Assembly (NCBI GenBank): GCA_013396655.1
Contig: WBMV01002783.1
Location: forward strand, 1-64,000
Source of the DNA: Campylorhamphus procurvoides
Lineage: Eukaryota > Chordata > Aves > Passeriformes > Dendrocolaptidae
Direction of reading: 5' to 3'
DNA: 64,000 nt
Part shown: piece after piece, positions 12,201-23,400 of the stretch
Numbering within the stretch: position 1 is the first letter of the stretch
Layout of the letters: each line of letters opens with the position of its first letter
Notes under the pieces: model-generated
Databases searched by the model: none
What the model was told of the DNA's origin: nothing
The model's input: the letters and a program-made list of their open reading frames with translations, nothing else
Translations under genes and position numbers: made by a program

Positions 12201-14431
12201 CAAGGACTCTCTCCCAGCACTTCCTTAAGTTGCTGTCTTACATTCTTGGAGCACAGTTTTCGTATCTAAAACTCCAATTTTTCAGTAACTTAACACTTGG
12301 AACCAGTACCCAGAAAACCCCCAAGTGTTCCCACTGATAAGGGAAGAAGCACAACCAGAAGACTCTCGTTGACATTCCCTGCAGGTCCCCTCCAGCCCTC
12401 CTTACAGCGGTGGTCTCTCCTTTTCTCCTGATGGCAGGTAACACGTACCTGTGCCTGGCGGTGCTGGACGGTGTGCTGTGTGTGATATTCCTGCACGGCC
12501 GTAACAGCCCTCAGAGCTCTCCCTCGAGCACCCCACGGCTGCTGAAGAGCCTCAGCTTCGAGCTGCAGCCCAGCAATGTCATCGAGAAGGCCATGTCTCC
12601 CATGCAGTACGCACGCTCGGGGCTGGGCACGGCCGAGCTCAACGGCAAGCTCATCGCCGCAGGTGAGGGAAGCACCCGTGGGCACGTGGGGGGCCTCACC
12701 ACCACGCTGGGTGGGTTCTCCAGCACCAGGGCAGCTGGCCCTTGGAGTTGTGCTGCCACGTAACCCTTTGCGTATTCCAGGTGGCTACAACCGGGAGGAG
12801 TGTCTGCGCACGGTGGAGTGCTACGACCCGCAGATGGACACCTGGACGTTCATCGCGCCCATGAGGACCCCCAGGGCCCGGTTCCAGATGGCAGTGCTGA
12901 TGGTGGGTGCGGTGTGGGGTGGGACGCAGGGGGCAGACTGACCAGAACAGCTCCAGAAGTTGTTTCTCTGTGGTTCCGTGGCCGCTCGAGCTCTCGTGAT
13001 GTGAATGTCCTGCGCAGAGATGTGATGTGGGTGTTTCTTTGTTGCACTCAGGGACGGCTCTATGTTGTGGGGGGATCCAATGGCCACTCGGATGACTTGA
13101 GCTGTGGAGAGATGTACGAGCCAGAAATAGACGATTGGACTCCCGTTCCGGAGCTGCGGACCAACCGCTGCAATGCTGGTGAGGCCTCTGCAGCACGGGG
13201 GGCCTGGGGCTGTTCTAAAGCCACTCGTCCCTTAGCTTGCTTACCCTTCTTTCCCTTGTGAACAGGAGTGTGTGCCCTGAATGGAAAACTGTACATTGTG
13301 GGTGGTTCTGATCCTTACTGCCAGAAGGGACTGAAGAACTGTGATGTGTTTGATCCCATAACAAAGTCTTGGACAAGCTGTGCTCCCCTAAGCATCCGTA
13401 AGTGTCTGGAATAGATGGGAGGGAAGGGAGGGGGAGAAAAGAGTGACTGTAGAACTGCCCCAAACACAAACCCCTGCAGCTCTCAGCTGCTGTGGGATAT
13501 TGTTGGTGTGTGACTGTGCTCGTGCTGGGTTGCAGGGAGACACCAGTCGGCCGTGTGTGAGCTGGGTGGGTTCCTGTACATCATCGGCGGGGCGGAGTCG
13601 TGGAACTGCCTCAACAGCGTGGAGCGCTACAACCCCGAGAACAACACGTGGACCCTGATGGCACCCATGAACGTGGCACGGCGCGGTGCTGGCGTGGCCG
13701 TGTGGGACGGTACGGAGGGCTCAGCTGTGGGAGGGGGCTGCTGCTGCTGCAGGCTGGAGCAGCCTCTGGCGCTCGGGGAATGTTTTGTGTTAAGCTGTGA
13801 TGGGAGCAGGATGGATACAAAGCTGCGTTCCTTCTCAGGGAGGACACGGTACAGTAAGAACCTGGCCAAACCTTGTTTTATTAGAAAAAGTAATCAGGCA
13901 AAAAATGCTTTGTTTTGGGGCTCACCCTTTTCCAAGTATGAGAGCTGCACCTGTTTGCATTTGGACTTTGCCCTTACTCTGAACCAACTTCCTGTCAGCT
14001 GTAAGGCTCAGGAGACCCAGAGCAGGTCACTCCTACAACTGCAGACTGTGACCAGGCCAAGGTCTTCTGACAGAACAGCTGGGCTCCTTCCTTTGGGCCT
14101 GCTCTGTGTTTCCAGCAAGGAGGGACACAGCTGGTGTTGACCATCCCTCTGCACATTTCCTTTGCCAGGCAAGCTCTTCGTTGGTGGTGGCTTCGACGGC
14201 ACGCACGCGGTGAGCTGTGTGGAGATGTATGACCCTGCCCGCAACGAGTGGAAGATGATGGGCAGCATGACCACGCCCAGGAGCAACGCCGGCATCACCA
14301 CCGTGGCCAACACCATTTATGCAGTGGGTGGGTTTGACGGCAATGAGTTCCTCAACACGGTCGAAGTCTACAACCCAGAGTCAAACGAGTGGAGCCCCTA
14401 CACAAAGATTTACAAGTTTGAAGTGAATTAA
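6097..14431 (+). CDS. IVNS1ABP: IVNS1ABP (NS1-BP), BTB-BACK-kelch protein, 13 coding exons
   Basis: Coding exons: 6097-6207, 6507-6676, 6759-6834, 7556-7729, 8133-8258, 9639-9746, 11791-11917, 12438-12662, 12781-12902, 13052-13178, 13266-13397, 13536-13709, 14169-14431. All junctions are GT-AG and keep phase; the total is 1,935 nt, or 644 residues plus stop (human about 642). The start is the ATG at 6097, 16 bases into its exon, giving [14 protein letters not shown], the conserved amino terminus. A BTB domain covers roughly residues 30-130 ([20 protein letters not shown]), and a BACK domain follows to about 235. A serine-rich linker spans about 255-360. Six kelch repeats (paired Gly, then Tyr and Trp) run from about 370 to 640. 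In family members the BTB domain dimerises and can bind cullin-3, and the kelch propeller binds partners. NS1-BP associates with actin and with splicing factors such as hnRNP K, and was named for binding influenza NS1. The last residues (KFEVN) differ from the human end. Confidence 0.96.
6507..6834 (+). CDS. IVNS1ABP: IVNS1ABP BTB-domain exons (6507-6676, 6759-6834)
   Basis: Two exons separated by an 82-base intron. They encode the core of the BTB/POZ fold, including the conserved His-Ala-x-x-Leu-Ala motif ([16 protein letters not shown]) and the NYAYTAQ helix. The first exon ends in phase 2 and the codon is completed by g6759. The second ends ERVKQ and joins VCGDYLL in the next exon. This domain mediates dimerisation in the family. 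Confidence 0.93.
12438..13709 (+). CDS. IVNS1ABP: IVNS1ABP linker and kelch repeats (exons 12438-12662, 12781-12902, 13052-13178, 13266-13397, 13536-13709)
   Basis: Five closely spaced exons. The first carries the serine/proline-rich linker ([11 protein letters not shown]) and the start of the propeller (GKLIAAGG). The following exons give successive kelch repeats with the diagnostic Gly-Gly and Tyr...Trp pattern: [41 protein letters not shown] and [19 protein letters not shown]. This stretch is markedly more GC-rich, especially at third positions, than the AT-rich 5' exons of the gene. Confidence 0.92.
14169..14431 (+). CDS. IVNS1ABP: IVNS1ABP terminal coding exon, last kelch repeats
   Basis: Acceptor tttgccag|gc. 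It encodes the last two kelch repeats ([18 protein letters not shown] and [17 protein letters not shown]), then [16 protein letters not shown] and TAA at 14429-14431. The final residues replace the KIFQF ending I remember for human, making the protein about three residues longer. Confidence 0.93.
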
Positions 14432-16334
14432 ATTCCCTTTTCAAACTAACAGGCTTAGTGATGTAATTGTGTTTCAGTAGAGGTACACCTGTGAATAGGG
14501 GTGGGGAGGGCATAGACGTTGCCAACAGCAACACAGAGCTTTTGCATATTGCATATTAATGTGCTGTACATATTTGTTTTGGAGAGAATATTGAGATGAA
14601 AGGGGTTTTTGCGTATTTTAGAACTTTGTTTTGGGGTTTTGGTTTTAAGATTTTGAAGATAACGCAAGAGAAACTAGACTGGGCATATCATTTCAGGAGC
14701 TTCCCCCTGTGTTTTTGTCACTTTGCACATGAAATGACTTCCTGTAGGCGTGTTCTCTGGGCAGGAAGGGCAAAGTTTGTGGGGGATAGTTAGGTTTTTT
14801 TTCATCAGGCCTTGGTTTCCTTCAGTAACTGGAACAATCTGTATCAAGAAGCCTTATTTAAATAGATATAATGGCTATTTTTTTTATTAAAAAAAGCTGA
14901 CATGCCTCTGCTAATACCTTATCTTTTACAATTGCCTTTTTATAACAGTTTTTATATACTCAGCAGAGTATTTTGTCTGTTGAAATGCAAATGGCAGATA
15001 AATGGCTATTGGAATAAACAGACAGCCTTGGAGTTCACAGAGACCAAGTGGGACAGTGGCTTCACCCCGCACGTGAGCTTTGCCTCTGCTGCAGTAGCGT
15101 GAGTTAGTCTGCACCACCTCCCTTAGAGCTGCACAGGGTTCCTGAACACGCCACAGCCGAGACTTTGCAGGGAGGGAGAATTCCTTTGGCTCCAGGTATT
15201 GAGGAGGATGCAGAATGTGCTTTCTGTACAGCAGTTTTGTTACTCTGGGGGAGCTGATCTTTGTACAACTGGGGGAGGGGGGTTCTCACGGGTTTTAAAC
15301 TCTTGCCAGCTGGCAACGAAAATGTGTTGTAGTAACTGTCTTAAGTTTATTTTTCTAATATTACAAGCTGAAGGTGTGCTAGAACATGAATAACTTGATT
15401 TCGTATGTGCTCACAGTCCTGTTTTAGTTCACTTTCTCTCTTCCTATGGATCAGATGTTGGGTTGGGATGACTTGGTGTCTAATGTGTAGTGCTGCACAT
15501 CTAACTCTGGGTGCCAAAACTAGCACTGACTGCTTGCTGCTGCTGCAAACACATTAAAGGTACCTTCTGGGAAACGCTGGCACCGCAGGCGTGCCCCCAG
15601 CTCTCTGTGTCCTTTTCTTTAAGGAGGTGGTTTACAAAGAGAACTGTGTGGTATTTTGGGATGTGTGTAGGTATAGGACAGCCCTGAAGCAGAGTGGAGG
15701 TGGGGGGGGGAGTGTCACCTGTCCCTCATACCTGCTGGAGGGCACAGGCTCAGAGCAGCACCCCTTGTCTGGGATGGGAGGTTTCCCCAGCTTTCCCCAG
15801 GTTTTCCTACAGGCTGCTCTTTGCAGCTCAGGGGCCACGAGGCCTTGAAGAAGAAAAGGCACAACTCCAGGGTGGCAGAGCAGCACCCAGGGCTGGGGGG
15901 AGGAACCAGAGCTGCTCCCTCAGCTGTGAGGCAGGAACAGGCTGCTCCAGCTCTGCATGGAGTGGGGAAGCACCAGGCCAAGGAAATTCAGCGACCTGTA
16001 AATCTGGATGCATTTGAACTGGGAGCACCACAGTAAGAGTAACAAAATAGCATCTTCCCCAGAAGTGTTTCAGAGGAGATGCCAGCACAGCAGAGCCAGG
16101 GCAGCTCCAGCACAAATGGCCAACAGTTGATCCCTGGTTTTTACCCCACTGCTGGGGCTGGGTGACATCCATGGAACCTGCCCCTCAATTCACCTCTGCT
16201 TCTACAGGAACTCTACCAGGCAGGTGGCACTCAGGTGCCTGGGGCAGGACTGTATTGCACCTTCATCCACAGCAACTGGGCAAAGACAGCACAGAGCCAC
16301 TCAAGAATTAACCACTGTTTAATGTAACAATAAA
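14432..16334 (+). other. IVNS1ABP: IVNS1ABP 3' untranslated region (end uncertain)
   Basis: No open frame continues after the TAA. Candidate poly(A) signals on this strand are ATTAAA at 14886-14891, AATAAA at 15013-15018, ATTAAA at 15553-15558 and AATAAA at 16329-16334. The last would make the untranslated region about 1.9 kb and bring it into overlap with the 3' end of SWT1. The site actually used cannot be decided from sequence. Confidence 0.5.
16318..16334. terminator. Opposed poly(A) signals of IVNS1ABP and SWT1
   Basis: Minus-strand ATTAAA at 16318-16323 and plus-strand AATAAA at 16329-16334 lie only a few bases apart. This places possible 3' ends of the two convergent genes at the same spot. 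Sequence only; use of either site is unproven. Confidence 0.4.
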
Positions 16335-17332
16335 TTACATTTTTACAATCAAGGTTTTACAAATACATCCAAAAGTTAATATCAAAATAGACACTTTAGA
16401 ACTTTGCCAGTCCTCTCATCTCTGTACAAATACATACACAGAAGAGGTAGCATTAAAGGCCTTTGAAAAACGGCTTTTGGAAAGTTTCATGAGCTTTAAA
16501 GCAGTTCTGGAAAACAACCAATAGTGCAGTGAGAGATGTCACCAGGAGAGCAGGGATGACCAGTCCCACTTTTGCAGGAGGAGGTGGCAGGAGAAGGGTG
16601 ATGGGTTTCCCAGGGAGCACTGCCTGCAGATTCCCACTGTATGAAGGCATTTTAACAAAGGATAAACATCCCCTTGCTCTGAAAAGGGGTCCAGGACAAA
16701 CACACCTGCATGAGGGTGGGGGTTTTGTTTTGTCTTTAAAAAAACCAAGTATCAGTCTGTCCCCATTTTCCATCCTCTCTTGAGCCTTCCTGTAGTTCAC
16801 ACACATCGTGCCTTCAGGTCAGTCCTTCCTTCCCAGCCTTGTACTCGGCCCCTTTCCGTCCTCCAGAGCCCTCACCTGACACAACAGGTTCTTTTTTCTC
16901 ACTTGTCACTTCTAAAGTACCAACAAAACCAACTAGGATTTCCTACAGGACCATTGAAAGCTCCGCTCCTGACACCAATGAGCCCCCCAGCTCTGCTCTG
17001 CTTCCCAAACCAGCTGTGGTTTTCCTGGTTATCCATGAATATCCAGCTGGGACCCTTCCTCAAGACAGAGCACTGTATTAGCGGGTGATTCTCAGCAGAA
17101 GTTCTGACATTGGATGTCCATGGGTTTTTTTAACTTCAATTCCAATACAAACCAGCACCGATAAGAAAAAACAAGGCAGGTTTTTTGGCTCCTCCGCTGG
17201 TGTTTCCTCTCCTGAGGAGTCAGGAGTTCACCTGGGTGAGGTGAAGGCAGGGCTGAGCTCCCTAGCTCTGGGAGCCTGGAGTGGGATGTCAGAGCCCAGA
17301 GAGGGGATGTCACAGCCCGGGGGAAGGGGATG
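16318..17332 (-). other. SWT1: SWT1 3' untranslated region
   Basis: About 1.0 kb from the TGA to a minus-strand ATTAAA at 16323-16318 (tttaat on the plus strand), the first good poly(A) signal seen downstream. No coding potential is evident. Cleavage would fall near 16300. Confidence 0.5.
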
Positions 17333-17340
17333 TCACAGCC
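17283..17340. repeat. Three-copy short tandem repeat across the SWT1 stop codon
   Basis: The motif gggatgtcacagccc occurs three times with small changes (about 17283, 17303 and 17327), spaced 20-24 bases apart. The last copy overlaps the SWT1 stop codon (17335-17333). Confidence 0.75.
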
Positions 17341-17438
17341 AGCCCCTGCTCTCGGCCTCCCTGTGCACTGACACCCGGCACTGCTCCAGGGTCTGCTCCA
17401 GCTGTGCCAGCTGGCAGCAACCCACTTCCAGCCTTTCC
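17333..17438 (-). CDS. SWT1: SWT1 terminal coding exon
   Basis: Acceptor cttccccag|gga. It encodes [20 protein letters not shown], then [15 protein letters not shown] and TGA at 17335-17333. The human protein, as I remember it, continues about ten residues past Gly-Trp. Here a stop comes one residue after that Trp, inside a short direct repeat (17283-17340). Confidence 0.9.
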
Positions 17439-20400
17439 CTGGGGAAGAGACAACAGTTAGGACACAGTGGACCCATTTCATAGACAGGAATATTTCTTGC
17501 CAAAATATCTTCCCAAATATTCCTTTAAAAAAGTTTGCAAACAGGAAAATTTCCATAAAACTCAGTGAGCAGCACCGACCTTTGCTCCAAAGCTGCAAAC
17601 CCCTAGGATTTTATAAGGACTGCTTGGAGCAGCCAACCCACAACTGCAAGAGGCAGAGAGAGCTCCTCTGCCCTTTCCCTGGGTCAGATAAAGGTGAAGC
17701 AATCAGCAGGAAGAGGGTGCTTCCTTCCTCCAGCTTTCTGGACAGACTGGCCATTCTGGAACATTCAATTCATCCCATCTTTCATATTTACATATCCTGT
17801 ATTTCCACCCAAGTCCCCTGCCTACACTGATTTATGATTTAGACCTTTTAAAAGAGGGATCTACACCTGATCACATTCCATAACTTTGGTTTCCAAAAGA
17901 CTATTTCTCATAAGAGCATTTAAAAGCTACTCCTTAAAAAAAGAGGAAAAAAGCCACCACTGAGTTCCACAAGTGCAGCCTGAGCCAGACCAGCCTCCAA
18001 AGCACTTTTTTCTACTCTGCTGAGCACAAATATCCCCATACTATTTTCTTTATGTCTCTATCAATGCAGGTCTAGAGCCAACAGCCAGAATTGGGTTTTT
18101 TTCACTTAGATCAACCTCTTTGAAGACATGCACGCGGTGGATTGGCCCCAGCTGGATGCCCAGTGCCCACCAAAGCTGCTGCACTGCCTTCCTCAGCTGG
18201 ACAGGGGAGGAAAATACAACAAAAGGCTCCTTGGGATCCGATAAGGACAGGGGAGAGCTCACCAGTTACCACTATGACTCAGGAAAATCAGCTTAATTAC
18301 CAATCAAATCACAGCAGGAGAATGAGAGATAAACCCAAAATCTCCAAATCCCCACCCACTTCATCCATGCCCCTCCTGCAAACAGGGAGTTTGTCTCCAC
18401 CCAAAGGATTTCCATCATGTCAAAATGCTGCCTCAAACCCACTGTGTGGTCAGTCACTGGCTCACCGATAGAACTCCTGGGAAACACACTCATAAAGCTC
18501 CTCAGCAGTGAATTTCAGACTGTTATTTATCTAAAACAAAGAAAAAAGAGTGAAGATAATAATTTATCAAGTATCACATAGCCACTATAACTATACAGTT
18601 AATGTATTACTGAACTGGCTCTAAGGTTGAGACAGGACATTAAAAAAGTCATCCTATGTGCTCTAAAATCAAATATTACAAACTCCAGCTTCATCTTCTA
18701 ACCATTTTTGCACACATCTAAAAGACCTTAAATAACTCTTCCTCTCCTCTTAATTTACCCAATAGTTACATATATAATACTTACATACACACACACACAT
18801 ATCCCAAATGAAGATAGATCACATCCATTCCAAAAATACATGTACAGGCCCAAACTCCAAATATATTTTCCTGTACAGGAGAGCACTGAAAGCCTTTAAA
18901 ATACATAATATACTAAATAGAAAAACTCTACTGCAAACATTCATTTCAAGGCTTTTTACTCTCAACAGTGACTTGGTCCTGCCAAGTAAGTGCTCAGAAA
19001 GACAACTGACAGAAATCTGAGTAAATTTGGTAGGTGTCAAGCAAAAATACATCTTTATGTTCAACACCCCATAAATAAGAGCAAATAATCAAAATTCTTA
19101 GTGGAAACACAGTGATGAGACCTAACCTCAGAGCTCCTGGAAACAAAGAGTGTGAGTGAAGTGAGCAAACACTCAGGAAAATGTCCTACCTCGTGTCTTC
19201 TGAGAAAGTTATAGAGGGTCCAAATATCCTGGAAACTGCTGCTTGGGGTCAAAATTCTGAAAAAGAAAAGTTTGGGGATGTTTTTAAAGCAAGTGAAAAG
19301 GATTCTATAATAGGGTTAAAAAAATAGTCAGAAACACTTCAAGGGAAAAAAGTCTAATTATTTTCTTGAAACAGAAAGGAAATCATGAACTTTGAAGAAT
19401 TTTTCCTTTCACTCCTCTGAAAGAATTAAAGAGCTTGTTATTTCTCTGGGAGGACCTTCTCTGGAGGCTTTTCTTCATTAAAAATTCAATCCATGTTTTT
19501 ATGGGCGATTTCTCCACAAGGAGGGAAGAAACCCAGCAATAATTAAAAGCCTTTTGTTGCCCATCAGCAAGTGCTGCTGGATTCATGTGGAGCCACAGCA
19601 AAGCCATACAACTTTCCCACCCCGGCTCCAGCTTTAACTCATTCCCTCCAAACTCCCACATGCAGCTCAAATGTACAATTCACTTCCCATTTTTGCTACT
19701 TCTAATGATGCCCAATTCCCACCCAATACTGCCCAGGGACAATGGGATGTGGCAGCTGAAGAGAGGTGGCTTTATGGAGAACCTTGTGCTACAAGGCTCC
19801 AAATCTGATCCAATAAGGAAGTGGGCTTTTTTTCCCCAAATTAATTATCCTCATCTACTTACGCAGCTACAATTCAGTTCCACCTCAGTGGAACTTCATT
19901 TGCATTCACCAGGAAAAGCAGAGCCCTCCTAAATGCTACAAAATGTACCTCAAAATCAACATTTCAACACACAGAACACTTTATATATATTAAAAAATAC
20001 AGATGAAATTCTGTCTCTTAAGTTTTTGAGTAGGTAAATAATGATTAAGACAATGACTGTGTTTGGGGGAAAAAAAATCTTTTTGAGAAGTTCTATTTAC
20101 TTTCCCATGGGAAAGTGCCCAAATGCTCCCTTTCCTGCCTTTGCAAGCTGTAAGCCTTTATAAACGATTTAATTAAGAACTGAAAAACCAGAAAACTAAG
20201 GGAATAAGATAAAAATCCAGTTAAAAGACATTGTACTTGAAGCAGGCTGGAAGCCCAGGACACAGCACAGGATTTATTGGAACTGGAAAGTTCAGTGCTT
20301 ATTTCCATCAAGATTTTACATAGGAATTATCATTCAAAATTCCCTGCAAGCTACCAAACCTCAGGTGAGTGGACAAACCTGCTGTGCCACCAGTTCTCTG

Positions 20401-23400
20401 GGAAAAAACCCAAAATAAAATGTATAAATAATCATCCACATAGCAACATTAAGTCCTGCAACTTATTTTATGGTGTGTGCTTGGATTATGACAATTGCTT
20501 CTGGGTTTGTACCATGGGAGGAGAAGTCTGACATTTGGCCAAAGCTTTAGAGCAGCTTCAAACCCAAGAGGTTTGTTGTTCCCAGGAGAGGCCACTGCTC
20601 CACACAGAGCACTGGGAAGTGCTGGGAGAAGAGCCTGCACTCTGACTTCCCCCACAAATTCTTACCAGGTCAGCACTCACTAAACATGCCTGGTGCTGTT
20701 TGCAGCTAAACAGGAACTGGAGTACAAGCTCCAGTCTGGGAAGACATTCCCCTGCAGCAAACTAACACATTCCTGTTTGCAGGGTAATGATTTCTCACCA
20801 CCACTGCTGCCCACTGGCTTTAATCACTCACTGCATGCTCATCTCCTGCAGCCACCTTTCTGTGCTATGGCAAACAGACATTTTAACGGAAGATGTCCAT
20901 TGGGAAATCTGGACCTCTCTGTACGAGCACTGACTCTGCATCTATTATTGGATACACTATTATTACCTATGAATTCATTCATTCATGTTGCTCTTGCTTT
21001 CATGGCAGTTTCTCAGTGATAAAATGTCTGCTCTGGCTACAGAACTGTATCTGGAGAACACCCTCTAAATTAAGAAATATTTAGCATGTGAGGTGGAGAA
21101 GAGAATGTTATGGAAAGACACAACATACCTATGGATATCTGCTACTAAATGGAGGTTAAATTTTGTTCTGGGGTCAGAAAAGACAAAGGAGAATCTGATG
21201 TTATGAATCGATCTCATTCCCATGTCACCCCCACGGCCCAGGGCTGGCAGCACTGTCATAATGCATTCAGAGAGTCAATAAACCTGTGGGGCAGCACAAA
21301 CCATTTAACCTCATTGCCAGGGGATCAGGGAAGGAAAACAGAGGAAAAATGGAAAGGTGGAAGTTCCATGCAGCTTTTTAACAACTCCCTGCACTGAGGG
21401 GCTCAGAGGGTGTTCCTGTCATCCCCACATGCCAGGGGGTGATCTACAGTGCCCTCTTGGGAAACCAAGGGAGTTTTTCCACAGCAAAGCCAAGCTCGTG
21501 CTTTCTTCTGCTGTGGAAGTGCCTCAGTGTCCACACAACAATCCTCTAGCTTTACGAGCTCAGACAGGGCCGTGGCTTTTACAGCGTTCTTTTATTTAAA
21601 CCCTTCTGCTTTTTAGGCTGGCCTAAAGGCAACAAGGCCCAAGCAGCTTCCACAGCATCAGCTCAGCCCTGCTCCCTGGGAGGCACTGCCCAGGCCCAGC
21701 CCTGGCTGACTCTGCCTCCTTCCAGCTGCCATTAAATTAGCCATTAAAATAGGGAGAGGGTGAATGTGGACCTGGCAGCAGAGAAGGCTCTGGGTAAGTT
21801 CAAAGGTTCAGGTTTCACCTAACTAATTGAAATTATAAAAATCAAACTAGTTATTGGAATGTGTCTGATACTTTTTGAAGTGGGAGCTACTCTCCATTTT
21901 ACTTCCAAAGGACACACTGTGCAGAACAAAATTCAATGCAGAGCTCTTCATGTGGAGCCTTTATTAGGATTTCATGGCAGAAATGACTGCCCTGGCAGTC
22001 CAAGGGAAGGAAAACAATTCCCTAACTAGACACCAATAAAAAGAAATCTCAATTGCTCCACTGACCAGCTGAATAAAGAGAAAACAGTTTCTCTACATCT
22101 GCTGTGGCTGTAAATCAGTTAAACTGTAGAACCAGTTTTGAAGTATTTAATCCCAAAATTCAGTGATCAGTTCTGATAATAGTCACACCCACCTGCACTA
22201 CTGAGATCTTACAGAATGGCCTTTTAACTTACAAATGTTTACGGAGCCCTTATCTAAACCAGTGTTTTCCAAATCATTGCGAGTGTGAGAGAAATTCCAT
22301 TCAGATAAAATATGAGACAGAAGGGTCCAGGTTCCTGACTGCAGTGAGTAAGGGACAATATTTTTACAGCTGACACTACATTAGTATAAATATTTAGGAC
22401 AGTTGTATCTAAGAGGATACGCTGTAAGTTGAGGGTGATTTTAAAGTTGGCATGTGAACAAAACAATTGTTTCTTAGCCAATGGATGAAAATAAATCCAA
22501 CAAGAAATAACTGTATGAATTCACCAAAGGCTGAATTTTCTTTCTTTTCTATGAAAAAGTATTTCTTATCTAAAAGGAACTTGGCAGGCAACAAGAAAAC
22601 ATGTAAAATTTCCCAGGGGTGCCTATAAACTTTGGAATCAAAGATCTATCCAGCCAAGGGAAAAACCGCACTAATCTACACCCCATCTTAAAAATTTAAT
22701 TCCAGAGTCCTCAAATTAGGTCCCTTAATTAACTGGTTTCAAATAATAGCCAACCCAAATACAAACATAAACACTCAAAAATACTATTCAAAACTACAGA
22801 AAAACATGTCATAGTTTCACAGTTTTACTTGCTGCTTAAATTTCAGAGGTTTAATAATCTTTTTTAATGACTAGTAATGGTATATGGTTGCTAACTATAT
22901 CAATTACTGTCTCAGTTTAGAGCTGAAGTGCTGTAAAATGTTTCTGGCATGCAGAATTTTGCAATATAGACACAATTCTGCTCCCAGTGCTGTTAGAAGA
23001 AGCAGCAGCCAAGATCAAATTAAAAATGACAGAAGTTACAAGGATTAAGATGCAAAAAGCTCTAAATATGTCATCTTCCATCAAACAGCTTCTTTGTTCT
23101 CTTTTTAAGATCTGTATTTGTCGTGAACATGTTCTGGTCATCAAGCCTGAACAGCTGGAGTAGTGCCACCAGTGTGGTATTTTTTTTATCATTAAGGATA
23201 TAACTGCACACATTTATCTCAAGAAGTGTCATCGTGCTTTTCTAATTGTATTTAACCATATGAAAATCGAAACTTTTGATGCAGTTGAACTTTCGGTATT
23301 GTTTAATTGTAAAACTTCCAAACTTTCACAAGATGTTCTCCTCTATTCTTTGTTCTGGACAGCAAGGACCTGAAGATAACACAGAAAGCATTTTATGTAT

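Noticed and set aside
12290..12685. 131-codon open frame on the minus strand over IVNS1ABP exons
   Set aside because: It is the antisense shadow of a GC-rich coding exon (12438-12662) and resembles no known protein.
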